The notes: generated by a model from the sequence alone, not told the origin. A stretch of DNA of 64,000 nt from Mayfieldus sp963740555 (GCA_963740555.1 CAVUES010000008.1:186001-250000), one strand, 5' to 3'; positions 16,345 to 24,666 are shown, counted from the stretch's first letter. Numbers and translations are program-made.

Positions 16345-17491
16345 TGCCGTCCTCTGGATTCTTGTTCCTTGTTCCTTGTTCCTTGGCTGCGTCGAGGGCC
16401 GCACGAAGCTCCTCGTCGCGTCCGTCGATCTCGCCGTCCAGCTTCTGTCTCAGGGCCGCCCTCAGGGCAAGCCCCACCGCGGGCCCCTCCGGCACTCCCG
16501 CCTCGATCAGGTCGTCGCCGTCGATCTCAAGCGTCACGCCGCGCCAATCGCGGACGTAGTCGTCGAGCCACTCGCCGCCCATCGCCCGGGCCAGGAGGAG
16601 CTCCTCGGGCCGAGCCCCGCGAGCCAGCTCGACCCCTTCGGAGGGGCGCGATGGCGCCGCCGCGGCCAATTCGGCCTCGCGGCCGACCGGGCCGAGCGCG
16701 GCGACGAGCATCGCCCGCGGGCGGGCGGCGATCTCGCTCCAGGGCGGCCCCTCGAGCAGGGCATCGACGGCGGGCAGCAGCTCCGCCGCGCCGTGGCGCG
16801 GACGCACCAGCCCCCACTCCGCGGCCAGCTGGAGACCCCGCGCCGCCTCGGGCTCCGACGCGAGCTTCAACAGCTCGGCTGCACGGCGATCCGCGGAGAC
16901 GGAGCCCAGGTCCGCGCCTCTGAGCAGCTCGGCCGTCCGCGGTTCGGGCTCGAGGTCGAGGCGGGCGGCATAGCGCGCCGCCCGCAGGGCCCGGGTGGGG
17001 TCGTCGATGAAGGACCGATCGTGCAGCACGCGCAGCAGGCCGGCTGCGAGGTCGTCGCATCCCGACAATGGATCGATCAGCTCTGGGTCGCCCTGTAGAG
17101 GCCAGGCGATCGCATTGACGGTGAAGTCGCGCCGCGCCAGATCCTCCCGCAGCGACGCAGGCTTGACCTCCGGGAGCGCCCCGGGCGCCGGGTAGGACTC
17201 GGTGCGGGTGCTGGTCAGGTCGATCTCCATCCCGCCCAGGGTCGTCTCAGCGGTCAGGAAGGGCTCGTGCTCGATCACGTCGCCGCCGAGACTCCGCGCC
17301 ACCGCGACGGCGTCCCCCTCGACCGCGACGTCGAGGTTCTTCGGCGCCCGTCCGAGCAGCAGGTCGCGCACCGCGCCACCGACGAGATACAGCGGCGCGC
17401 CGGCAGCGGCCTCACGCAGCCGATCGAGCTCCGGTATCGCAGCCGGCACCGCGGCCGCGAGGTCAGCCTCGAATCGCCTTGACGTTCGCAT
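16331..17491 (-). CDS. CCA-adding enzyme/poly(A) polymerase family nucleotidyltransferase
   Basis: The protein has 386 residues. The class II nucleotidyltransferase head has LVGGAVRDLLLGRAP (GG at 38-39), then NLDVAVEGD, and EIDLTSTRTESY, followed by DLARRDFTVNAIA and the FIDDPTRALRAARYAARL neck. The metal-binding pair normally read as D-x-D is N52-L53-D54 here, so one carboxylate is missing. The C-terminus is divergent and ends in residues encoded by a heptamer repeat. A tRNA CCA-end role is likely by family, with activity unsure because of the substitution. Confidence 0.82.
   Translation of the reverse strand: MRTSRRFEADLAAAVPAAIPELDRLREAAAGAPLYLVGGAVRDLLLGRAPKNLDVAVEGDAVAVARSLGGDVIEHEPFLTAETTLGGMEIDLTSTRTESYPAPGALPEVKPASLREDLARRDFTVNAIAWPLQGDPELIDPLSGCDDLAAGLLRVLHDRSFIDDPTRALRAARYAARLDLEPEPRTAELLRGADLGSVSADRRAAELLKLASEPEAARGLQLAAEWGLVRPRHGAAELLPAVDALLEGPPWSEIAARPRAMLVAALGPVGREAELAAAAPSRPSEGVELARGARPEELLLARAMGGEWLDDYVRDWRGVTLEIDGDDLIEAGVPEGPAVGLALRAALRQKLDGEIDGRDEELRAALDAAKEQGTRNKNPEDGNGVA
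16362..16382. repeat. Three tandem TTGTTCC heptamers
   Basis: Three perfect copies (16362-16368, 16369-16375, 16376-16382) lie in the region between the yfiH start and the C-terminus of the nucleotidyltransferase. They are translated as the tail of the latter (KEQGTRNKN). Copy-number change by one unit would shift that reading frame. Confidence 0.85.
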
Positions 17492-17524
17492 TAGCCCCTT
17501 TCCGTAGCATGGTCGGCTCGCCGG

Positions 17525-19039
17525 ATGCCCGACAAGCCTCCCTCAACCTGGTGGCGGCGCGCTTGGACACGCCTGCGCGCCGCGACGAACCCGAAGACCG
17601 TGGTCGCCGTCGCGAGAGCGCATCCGGCGCGCTTCGCGGTGGCCTCCGCCGTCATCCTAGGCTTGATCGCCGTCGGCGCCGTCGCCGCATACAACTTCGC
17701 TCGCAGGCCCCCCGACGTGCGCAACGCGGACGTCGCGTTTGCGCCCAAGGAGACGAAGCCGAAGCACAAGACGGTCGACTGGCCGCTGTATGGATACAAC
17801 CAGCGGCGCACCCGCTACCTGCCGGCCAAGGGCATCAAGCCCCCATTTCGAAAGCTTTGGTCCTACGGCGGCAGGCCGCTGCTCGAATTCCCGCCGGTCT
17901 ATGTCAACGGCACGCTTTACGCGATCGACAACGACGGCAACGTGTTCGCGCTCGACGCCGATACCGGCAAGGTTCTCTGGAAGCGGCGCGTCGCCCAGCT
18001 CAACGCCTCGTCGCCGACCTACTCGCATCACCGCCTCTATGTCGTCAATCTCGTTCCGGGCCAGATCCTCAGCCTCGACCCGAAGGACGGCCACACAGTG
18101 TGGAAGAAAGAGCTGCCCGGTCGCACCGAGTCCTCGCCGGTGGTCGTCGGCAACCGTGCTTTCTTCGGTGACGAGAGCGGGACTATGTACGCGGTCGACC
18201 GCCGCAACGGCCATACGATTTGGACCGCACAGCTCTGCGGTGCAATCAAGGGGGCCCCGGCCTACGAGCACGGAATCCTCTACGACGGCGATTACGGCGG
18301 CTGCATGACCGCAGTCAACGCAGAGAGCGGCAAGATCAAGTGGCAGACCAGCTCGCAGGGCCTCGGCCTCGGTGTCACGGGAGAGTTCTACTCGACCCCG
18401 GCAGTCGCCTTCGGCCGCGTCTACGCGGGCAACAACGACCACCGCGTCTACAGTTTCGAAGCCTCAAACGGCCAGCTCGCCTGGAGCCACTCGACCGGCG
18501 GCTATGTCTATTCGGGGCCCACGGTCGCCGACACGCCCACCACCGGGCCGACCGTCTACATCGGCTCGATCGACGGCAACATATACGCGCTCGACGCAAA
18601 GTCCGGCGATACGCGCTGGAGCCACTCTGCCGGCGGGCCGGTGATCGGCTCGCTGAGCGCGGTCGGCAACATCGTCTACGTCGCCAGCTTCTCTCCCAAG
18701 CAGACGAACGGCTTCTCGATGAAGGACGGCCGCAAAGTCTTCCACTACGAAACCGGCGCCTACACGCCGGTGATCTCTGACGGCCACTGGCTCTATCTGA
18801 CCGGGTACTCGAGCATCACGGCGCTTCGGCCGCTGACCCAGAAGCAGATCAAGGGACGGGCGAAGGCCAGGAGAGAGAAGGCGGCCCGCAAGCGTCGGCG
18901 TCAAGCCGAGCGCAGGAAGCGCCAGGCGCAGGCAAAGAAGCAGCGCCCGCAGGCCAAGCAGAGCCAGGCAAAGGCAGGCAAGGGCAACCCTCAGGGAAAG
19001 CCCGCCCCGAAGAAGCAAGGTGGAGGGAACGGGCACTGA
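17525..19039 (+). CDS. Membrane-anchored PQQ-like beta-propeller protein
   Basis: The protein has 504 residues. A basic cytosolic N-terminus is followed by a membrane segment (about 38-62, FAVASAVILGLIAVGAVAAYNF) and an outside propeller. PQQ-like blades recur, for example LDADTGKVLWKRRV, LDPKDGHTVWKKEL, VDRRNGHTIWTAQL and LDAKSGDTRWSHSAG. The C-terminal 60 residues are almost only Lys, Arg, Gln and Ala. No dehydrogenase active-site motif is visible, so a scaffold or sensor role, possibly binding wall polymers through the basic tail, is inference. It overlaps the following deacetylase gene by 20 bp. Confidence 0.82.
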   Translation: MPDKPPSTWWRRAWTRLRAATNPKTVVAVARAHPARFAVASAVILGLIAVGAVAAYNFARRPPDVRNADVAFAPKETKPKHKTVDWPLYGYNQRRTRYLPAKGIKPPFRKLWSYGGRPLLEFPPVYVNGTLYAIDNDGNVFALDADTGKVLWKRRVAQLNASSPTYSHHRLYVVNLVPGQILSLDPKDGHTVWKKELPGRTESSPVVVGNRAFFGDESGTMYAVDRRNGHTIWTAQLCGAIKGAPAYEHGILYDGDYGGCMTAVNAESGKIKWQTSSQGLGLGVTGEFYSTPAVAFGRVYAGNNDHRVYSFEASNGQLAWSHSTGGYVYSGPTVADTPTTGPTVYIGSIDGNIYALDAKSGDTRWSHSAGGPVIGSLSAVGNIVYVASFSPKQTNGFSMKDGRKVFHYETGAYTPVISDGHWLYLTGYSSITALRPLTQKQIKGRAKARREKAARKRRRQAERRKRQAQAKKQRPQAKQSQAKAGKGNPQGKPAPKKQGGGNGH

Positions 19040-19970
19040 CCGAATCGCGGCGCGCCGGGAAGCCGCGCGTCGCAGGCGCCGCGCGCGCCGCCGTCGGATC
19101 TTCGCCGGCTCGGCGCTGGTCGCCGCGGCGGCCGCTGTTGCGATCGTCGTGGTGGTCGGTGGTGGGGGCGGCGGGAGCTCCGGCTCGGCGAACGGCGAAC
19201 GGCAGTCGGGCGCGGCGAACCCGGACGGCGGCGCTAACGCCGCATTGGTCCGCAACGCGAAGCCGCAGCCCGGCTGGACGCCGCACACCGGCCCGGTGCC
19301 GATTCTCGAGTACCACGTGCTCGGCGACGTGATCCCGGGCGCGCCCTATCCGGAGCTGTTCGTCTCGCGTCCCGCCTTCCGCCAGCAAATGAACTGGCTC
19401 GACCGGCACGGCTATCAGGCGGTCACCCTCGATCGGATCGAGCGGGCCTGGTACCACGGCGGCACGCTGCCGGCGAAGCCGGTGGTGCTCTCCTTCGACG
19501 ACGGCTACCGGCCCCAATTCACCTTCGCGCTGCCGGTGCTCCGAAAGCACGGCTGGCCAGGGCTGCTCAACCTGAAGGCGCAGGGCTCCGACCTCTACAC
19601 GAGCAATGTGCAGGCCATGCTCCGCGCCGGCTGGGAGCTCGCCGCCCACACGATCCACCACCTCGACCTGACCACGCTCGACGCCGCGCAGCTGAAGCTG
19701 GAGGTGGCGGGCTCCCGATCGATCCTGCGCCGCGAGTACAAGGTCCCGGTCGACAACTTCTGCTACCCGGCGGGCCGCTTCGACTCGACCGTGATCGCGG
19801 CGGTGAAGGCCGCAGGCTACGTCGGCGCCACGACCGAGATCCCCGGCGACGCCAGCCGCGGCAAGCCGTACGAACTCGACCGCTTCGAGATCCTCGGGTC
19901 GACCGGGGTGTCGGGGCTGGTGGCGGACCTCTCCGGTGGCGGGTCCAATGGCGCCCACGTTCCAGGCTAG
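19020..19970 (+). CDS. Membrane-anchored polysaccharide deacetylase
   Basis: The protein has 316 residues. An Arg-rich N-terminus (ARREAARRRRRARRRR) precedes one membrane segment (about 27-48) and a Gly/Ser linker, so the NodB-type domain faces outside. Catalytic motifs are LSFDDGY (motif 1 with the catalytic Asp pair), AAHTIHHLDLT (metal histidines) and FCYPAGRFD. Such enzymes remove N- or O-acetyl groups from peptidoglycan or other glycans. The start is a GTG at 19020 inside the previous gene. Translational coupling suggests the propeller and deacetylase act together at the envelope. Confidence 0.9.
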   Translation: MEGTGTDRIAARREAARRRRRARRRRIFAGSALVAAAAAVAIVVVVGGGGGGSSGSANGERQSGAANPDGGANAALVRNAKPQPGWTPHTGPVPILEYHVLGDVIPGAPYPELFVSRPAFRQQMNWLDRHGYQAVTLDRIERAWYHGGTLPAKPVVLSFDDGYRPQFTFALPVLRKHGWPGLLNLKAQGSDLYTSNVQAMLRAGWELAAHTIHHLDLTTLDAAQLKLEVAGSRSILRREYKVPVDNFCYPAGRFDSTVIAAVKAAGYVGATTEIPGDASRGKPYELDRFEILGSTGVSGLVADLSGGGSNGAHVPG

Positions 19971-19976
19971 AGGGCG

Positions 19977-21470
19977 TCAACGACCCCCTACGAGGACCGA
20001 GGCGACGGGGCCTCCGCCCACCAGGCGGCCCTGATCGAGCACTCGCAAGGGCACCGTGACGGGCACCGCCGAACGGAAGCGCGTGAGGGTGAAGTTCCAG
20101 CTCACCGGCTCCGCTCCGACACGGCGGAAGCTGCGCGGCAGCAGCCGGCGCGCGTAGCGGTTGGCACTCGAGGCCGAGCCCACCAGGTCGATCTCCCTCA
20201 GGGGCGGAAGCCACCCGCTGGCGCGGTGAGCGTCGAGGTAGAACATCAACGGCCAGTCCGCGAAGTAGCGCACGCAGACGACCGCGCGCGGGAAGCGCGC
20301 CGGACCGATCTTGGCGGCCGCGTTGGCGAGGTTCTCCCGCTGGTACCTCTGTGAGCGATCGATCTGGATCGTGAAAGCGAGGCCCGCGAGGCAGAACGCC
20401 GCGGCCAGGCCGAGGCCCGCGAGGCCGGCCCTCCTGACCCCGAACCCAGCGGCGATCAGGACGATCAGCGGGAGGAAGACCGGCAGCATGTTGCGTCCGA
20501 CCAGATAGTCCTTGCCGGCGAGCGCGAGCAGCAGCGGCGCCAGCACCCCGGCTAATGCCAGAAACAGGACCGGGGCCACGGCCCGCCGCTCGCCCGCGTC
20601 GGATCGAGCAGCGAGCAGGAAAGCAGCCAAGATCGCAAGCGCCGCCGGAAGCAGGAGCGGGAACGGGCCCGCCAGTCGCCGCCCGTGCTCGTCGCCGTTG
20701 TCGTCGCCGACAAGCTTTGCCGCGGTGCGCTCGAGCCGATGCCCGAGCGGCTCCTTCGCGATCCAGCGCGCGTGCTGGTTCGACTGCTGATGGAGGGCGA
20801 TGGGCAAGAGAAGCGCTCCAGCCGCCACCACGCAGGTGCAGGCGATCAGAACCTGTCGTCGACCGACAAGCCGCCACAGCATCAGGGCGGCCTCTGGCGC
20901 CACCACGAAGATGGCGAAGTAGTGGGTCGCGAGCGCCAGGGCCGAGAACAGCCCCCAGCCCACGAGGGCCCCGCGACCCGGCCCTTCCTCGGGGGCCCGC
21001 AGCACACGCGCAAAGAAGTAGAAGGACAGGCAGGTGAGCAGGAAGACGAGGGAGTAGGCGCGGGCGTCCTGCGAGAACCAGATCAGGACCGGATTGACGG
21101 CGACGATCGCCGCCGCGATCAGGCCCACGCGGCGCGTTGTCAGCTTCGACGCCGCCAGGTAGAGGACGACGATCGAGGCTGTGCCGGCGAGCGCCGACAG
21201 CGAGCGGAGACCCACTTCGCCGACACCGAACAGACGCGACCAGAACCAGGCGACGGCGTAGTAGAGCGGCGGGCTCGACTCGCTGTTGGGCACCGTCGAG
21301 AGCGTGTCGAAGAGGCTCGGATGCAGGACCCGGATCGCGGTCACCGCCTCGTCGTAGCGGTAGCTCTGCAGTCCCAGGGTGGCGAAACGCAGGCCGGCGC
21401 CGAGAAGCACGATCGCGGCGAGACCCACCAGTTCCGGCCGTTGGCGAGCCAGCCGGCGAGCCCCTTGCAT
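19977..21470 (-). CDS. GT39/ArnT-like membrane glycosyltransferase
   Basis: The protein (497 residues) has about ten hydrophobic helices and a soluble C-terminal part. The N-terminal loop has the acidic motif YRYDEAVTAIRVL, as in dolichyl-phosphate-mannose mannosyltransferases and ArnT. SQDARAYSLVFLLTCL is also typical of the family. Enzymes of this fold move a sugar from a polyprenyl-phosphate donor onto lipid or protein on the outer face. The start ATG shares one base with the hisF stop (TAATG). It converges with the polysaccharide deacetylase gene. Confidence 0.85.
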   Translation of the reverse strand: MQGARRLARQRPELVGLAAIVLLGAGLRFATLGLQSYRYDEAVTAIRVLHPSLFDTLSTVPNSESSPPLYYAVAWFWSRLFGVGEVGLRSLSALAGTASIVVLYLAASKLTTRRVGLIAAAIVAVNPVLIWFSQDARAYSLVFLLTCLSFYFFARVLRAPEEGPGRGALVGWGLFSALALATHYFAIFVVAPEAALMLWRLVGRRQVLIACTCVVAAGALLLPIALHQQSNQHARWIAKEPLGHRLERTAAKLVGDDNGDEHGRRLAGPFPLLLPAALAILAAFLLAARSDAGERRAVAPVLFLALAGVLAPLLLALAGKDYLVGRNMLPVFLPLIVLIAAGFGVRRAGLAGLGLAAAFCLAGLAFTIQIDRSQRYQRENLANAAAKIGPARFPRAVVCVRYFADWPLMFYLDAHRASGWLPPLREIDLVGSASSANRYARRLLPRSFRRVGAEPVSWNFTLTRFRSAVPVTVPLRVLDQGRLVGGGPVASVLVGGR

Positions 21471-22294
21471 TAGAGCCGCACGGGAATCCCGCGCTCCGCG
21501 AGGTGCTGCTTGGCGTCGCGCACGCGATATGTGCCGTAGTGGAAGATCGAGGCGCAGAGCACCGCGTCCGCGCCCCCTTCGACTATCGCCTCCGAGAGAT
21601 GTTCCAGCTCGCCGGCCCCACCGGAGGCGATCACGGGGACCGGGACAGCATCGGCGACCGCCCGTGTCAGCCGCAGGTCGTAGCCGTCGGTGGTCCCATC
21701 ACGGTCCATGCTGGTCAGCAGGACCTCCCCCGCCCCGCGCTCCACCGCCTCGCGGGCCCATTCGACCGCCTCGCGGCCCTCGGCCAGGCGCCGACCTCCG
21801 TTGACGTAGACGTCCCAGTCGCCGTCGCCGAACCAGCCCGGGGGTGCCCCGCATGCCGGTGAGAAGTTCGCAGGCAGATCCACCGGAGCCTCCCGCCGCT
21901 TGGCGTCGATCGCGATCACCACGCACTGGGCGCCGAACGTCTCCGCCAATTCAGTCAGCAGCTGCGGCCGCTCGAGGGCGGCCGAATTGACGGAGACCTT
22001 GTCGGCCCCCGCGTCGAGAACCGCCTGCGCATCCTCGACCGAGCGGATCCCACCGCCGATCGTGAACGGGATGAAGACGTTGTCCGCCGTCCGCCGGGCA
22101 AGCTCGACGATCGTCTCGCGGTCCTCGTGCGAGGCGGTGATGTCGAGGAAGACCAGCTCGTCGGCTCCCTCGGCGTCATAGCGCTCGGCCAGCTCGACCG
22201 GGTCGCCCGCGTCGCGCAGCCCGACGAAATTGGTGCCCTTGACGACGCGGCCGGCGTCGACGTCGAGGCAGGGTATGACGCGTTTCAGGACCAC
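21470..22294 (-). CDS. hisF: Imidazole glycerol phosphate synthase cyclase subunit
   Basis: HisF forms IGP and AICAR from PRFAR, using ammonia made by HisH (45 kb). Motifs are KRVIPCLDVDAGRVVKGTNF with the catalytic Asp, FLDITAS, FTIGGGIRSVEDA, GADKVSVNSAAL, VVIAIDAKR, EVLLTSMDRDGT with the second catalytic Asp, and IASGGAG. An insertion near residue 145 (NFSPACGAPPGWFG) is longer than usual. I chose the GTG at 22294; the codon before LTR upstream is GTT, not a start. It is separated from the other his genes by more than 20 kb. Confidence 0.93.
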   Translation of the reverse strand: MVLKRVIPCLDVDAGRVVKGTNFVGLRDAGDPVELAERYDAEGADELVFLDITASHEDRETIVELARRTADNVFIPFTIGGGIRSVEDAQAVLDAGADKVSVNSAALERPQLLTELAETFGAQCVVIAIDAKRREAPVDLPANFSPACGAPPGWFGDGDWDVYVNGGRRLAEGREAVEWAREAVERGAGEVLLTSMDRDGTTDGYDLRLTRAVADAVPVPVIASGGAGELEHLSEAIVEGGADAVLCASIFHYGTYRVRDAKQHLAERGIPVRL

Positions 22295-22354
22295 GCGGGT
22301 GAGAGTAACGAGGCTCCCGCGTCGCTCGCGGCCGCAACACACAGGGCGCCATCC

Positions 22355-22384
22355 GGCCCGGAGAAGCCCGAGCTCCTCCGGGCC
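22355..22384 (-). terminator. Possible terminator after the mutarotase gene
   Basis: A 9-bp perfect stem (GGCCCGGAG/CTCCGGGCC) with a 12-nt loop lies just downstream of the mutarotase stop and upstream of hisF. A second small palindrome, GGGCGCAGCGCCC, is at 22391-22403. Neither is followed by a T-run. Confidence 0.4.
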
Positions 22385-22411
22385 GGGTGCGGGCGCAGCG
22401 CCCGACCGTCG

Positions 22412-23710
22412 CTACTTCACGGTCGAGAACTGGTAGATGGTCGTCGAGTCGAACTGGTCCCCGGGCCGCAGCACGGTCGAGGGGAAATTCGGGTGGTTCG
22501 GCGAGTCGGGGAAGTGCTGGGTCTCCAGCGCCAACCCGTCGCCCTGTCGGTACTGACGGCCGCTCGTTCCGTAGAGCGTCCCGTCGAGGAAATTGCCCGA
22601 GTAGAACTGGATCCCGGGCTCCGTCGTGGAGATCGTCAGCTGACGGCCGCTGGAGGGGTCCACCAGCTCCGCCGCCTTGGTCAGGGAGGTGTCGTCCGCC
22701 GCCCGGTTGAGCACCCAGTTGTGGTCATAGCCACGTCCGATCACACGCTGCGGGTCGTCCTCGCGGATGCGCTCGCCTATCGCGTGGAAGCTACGGAAAT
22801 CGAACGGGGTGCCGGCCACGGGGTCGACGTCCCCGGTCGGGATCAGGTTGGCGTCATCCGGCGTGTATCGGTCGGCATTGAGCTTCAGCTGATGGTCGTA
22901 GATCGTCCCCGAACCCTCCCCAGCCAGGTTCCAATAGGCGTGATTGGTGAGGTTGACGACCGTCGGCGCGTCCGTCGTCGCCGCGTAGTGGATGCGCAGC
23001 CGGTTGTGCGTGTCGAGTGTGTACGTGACCTCGGTCTTCAGCGTGCCGGGATAGCCCGTCGTGCAGGGCGGGGTGCTCGGCTGGCTCGGCGTGCATCCCT
23101 CGCCCGCCGGGCTGGTGTACTCGAGCTTGACGCCCGCCGTGTCGCCGGTCTGGAACGGCGTCGCCTCCCAGGCCTTGACGTTGAACCCCCCAAAGCCTCC
23201 GTGCAGGCTGTTGGGCGGGTTGTTGATGTCGAGCGAATAGTCGTTTCCGTCGAGCGTGAACCTGCCGTTGGCGATCCGATTGCCGTAACGGCCGATGATC
23301 GCGCCGAAGTACGGATTCGACTTCTTGTAGGCGTCGCTCAGGTAACCCGCGAGGTCCTTGAAGCCGAGCGTCACGTTCGCCCGGTTCCCGTGTCGATCCG
23401 GCGTCCAGAGCTGTTCGAGGATGCCGCCGTAGGAGAGGATCTTCGCCGTCGTGCTTCCGTTGGAGAGCGTGTAGCGGTCGATCGCCATTCCGTCGGGCAG
23501 GGCCCCGAATGGAGGCTTGCTCACGCTGACCTCACCGCCTGAGCCATGCGCATGCTTTCCATGGTGCCCTGCGTCGCCCCTGCGTGCCTTACCGCCGGCG
23601 ACGCCCGGAGCCGCGACCACGACCAGGGCCGCAGAGCTGACATTGCCGCGGACACGTCCGAGCTTCCGTTTGGGCGCCCGCGGACGGAGAATCAGGGACG
23701 AGCGGCGCAT
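22412..23710 (-). CDS. galM: Secreted aldose 1-epimerase (galactose mutarotase)
   Basis: The enzyme (432 residues from the ATG at 23710) interconverts alpha and beta anomers of aldoses. A basic N-terminus followed by SSAALVVVAAPGVAGG looks like a signal peptide, and a His/Gly-rich linker leads to the domain. Motifs are FGAIIGRYGNRIANGRF, NSLHGGFGGFN, VNLTNHAYWNLAG with the catalytic His, and LETQHFPDSPNHPNFPST with the catalytic Glu. The start codon lies inside hairpin repeat C, so the true start could be a little downstream. The galT-galK genes are 16 kb away. Confidence 0.88.
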   Translation of the reverse strand: MRRSSLILRPRAPKRKLGRVRGNVSSAALVVVAAPGVAGGKARRGDAGHHGKHAHGSGGEVSVSKPPFGALPDGMAIDRYTLSNGSTTAKILSYGGILEQLWTPDRHGNRANVTLGFKDLAGYLSDAYKKSNPYFGAIIGRYGNRIANGRFTLDGNDYSLDINNPPNSLHGGFGGFNVKAWEATPFQTGDTAGVKLEYTSPAGEGCTPSQPSTPPCTTGYPGTLKTEVTYTLDTHNRLRIHYAATTDAPTVVNLTNHAYWNLAGEGSGTIYDHQLKLNADRYTPDDANLIPTGDVDPVAGTPFDFRSFHAIGERIREDDPQRVIGRGYDHNWVLNRAADDTSLTKAAELVDPSSGRQLTISTTEPGIQFYSGNFLDGTLYGTSGRQYRQGDGLALETQHFPDSPNHPNFPSTVLRPGDQFDSTTIYQFSTVK

Positions 23711-23738
23711 TAGTTTCGCTATGCGAAAGGAAAGCGCC
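23704..23738. repeat. Palindromic repeat C, upstream of the DUF559 gene
   Basis: This nested hairpin has outer arms GGCGC/GCGCC and an inner stem TTTCGC/GCGAAA with a TAT loop. Except for one base (TTAG versus TTGG) the 35-bp core is identical to repeat D at 24623-24661. It contains the start codons of both divergent genes: ATG at 23710 (minus, mutarotase) and ATG at 23721 (plus, DUF559 protein). Confidence 0.85.
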
Positions 23739-24578
23739 ACGCCAGACGCGATTGTGGGAGGAATCGCTTCCCAGCAGCATGGTGTGGTGTCGATCGGCCA
23801 GCTCGCAGCGGCCGGCATCAAGAGCCCCGCAATCAGCCGACGCCTTCGAACCGGACGCCTGTACCGGGTCCACCGAGGCGTTTACGCGGTCGGGCACACA
23901 GGCTTGAGCAACGAGGGCCGATGGATGGCGGCGGTGCTCGCCTGCGGTGAGGGCGCGGTGCTCAGCCATCGGGCGGCAGCAGCACTTTGGAGGCTGCTGC
24001 CGCCCGAGTCGGGGCCGGTCGATGTCACCGTTCGAGGCGACGGTGGGCGCCGCAGGCAACCCGGCATCCACCTGCATCGTTCGCGCACCCTGGTGCGCCA
24101 GATGACGACCCGACGGCAGAACATTCCGGTGACCGTCCCGACTCGCACTATTGCCGACCTGCGCCGGGTTGTCCCGGACCCAAAGCTTCGAAGGGCTATC
24201 CGCGAAGCAACCGTGCTCGGCCTCGACATTGGTGGAGATGTCGACGCCGAGCCGACTCGCAGCGAGCTTGAAGGTCGGTTTCTGCGCAACTGCCGTCGTC
24301 ACCGCCTCCCAATGCCCGAGGTGAACGCGGAGGTCGGCCGGTTCATGGTCGATTTCTTGTGGCCCAAGTGGCAGCTGATCGTTGAGACCGACGGATACCG
24401 CTATCACCGAAGCCGGCTTGCATTCGAGCAAGACAGGGCCAGGGACGTCGAGCTGAAGCTGCTCGGGTATGAGGTCGTACGGTTCACGCATCGCCAGCTG
24501 ACGCATGACGCCGCCGGCGTTGCGGCCTCCCTGCGTGCGCTCTTGAGGTCCACCGGGAGGCGGGCGGGCTCTGCTTAG
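23721..24578 (+). CDS. AbiEi-type antitoxin N-domain fused to DUF559 nuclease-like domain
   Basis: The protein has 285 residues. Residues 15-60 (QHGVVSIGQLAAAGIKSPAI, then RLYRVHRGVYAVGH) match the winged-helix N-terminal domain of AbiEi antitoxins and regulators. Residues 180-265 match DUF559, a Vsr-like PD-(D/E)xK fold: Glu183, Asp211 in VDFLWPKW, Glu222-x-Asp224 in IVETDGYRYH, and RDVELKLLGYEVVRFTHRQL. No AbiEii toxin gene is next to it. The first codons (MRKESAT) come from hairpin repeat C, and a second copy of the repeat follows the gene. It is probably an orphan selfish or regulatory unit rather than a classical toxin-antitoxin pair; the activity is unknown. Confidence 0.85.
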   Translation: MRKESATPDAIVGGIASQQHGVVSIGQLAAAGIKSPAISRRLRTGRLYRVHRGVYAVGHTGLSNEGRWMAAVLACGEGAVLSHRAAAALWRLLPPESGPVDVTVRGDGGRRRQPGIHLHRSRTLVRQMTTRRQNIPVTVPTRTIADLRRVVPDPKLRRAIREATVLGLDIGGDVDAEPTRSELEGRFLRNCRRHRLPMPEVNAEVGRFMVDFLWPKWQLIVETDGYRYHRSRLAFEQDRARDVELKLLGYEVVRFTHRQLTHDAAGVAASLRALLRSTGRRAGSA

Positions 24579-24622
24579 CCGGCCCGCCGCCTTGGCCTGG
24601 CCAGGGCCCAAACCACAGCGGC

Positions 24623-24661
24623 GTGGCGCATTGGTTTCGCTATGCGAAAGGAAAGCGCCAC
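24623..24661. repeat. Palindromic repeat D, downstream of the DUF559 gene
   Basis: This nested hairpin has outer arms GTGGCGC/GCGCCAC (7 bp perfect) and an inner stem TTTCGC/GCGAAA with a TAT loop. It lies in the same orientation as repeat C, between the convergent stops of the DUF559 gene and xylA, ending 6 bp from the xylA stop. It may also serve as a bidirectional terminator. Confidence 0.88.
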
Positions 24662-24666
24662 GGGGC

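Noticed and set aside
23721..24578. A complete type IV toxin-antitoxin system
   Set aside because: Only an antitoxin-like N-terminal domain is present; no AbiEii nucleotidyltransferase toxin is adjacent.
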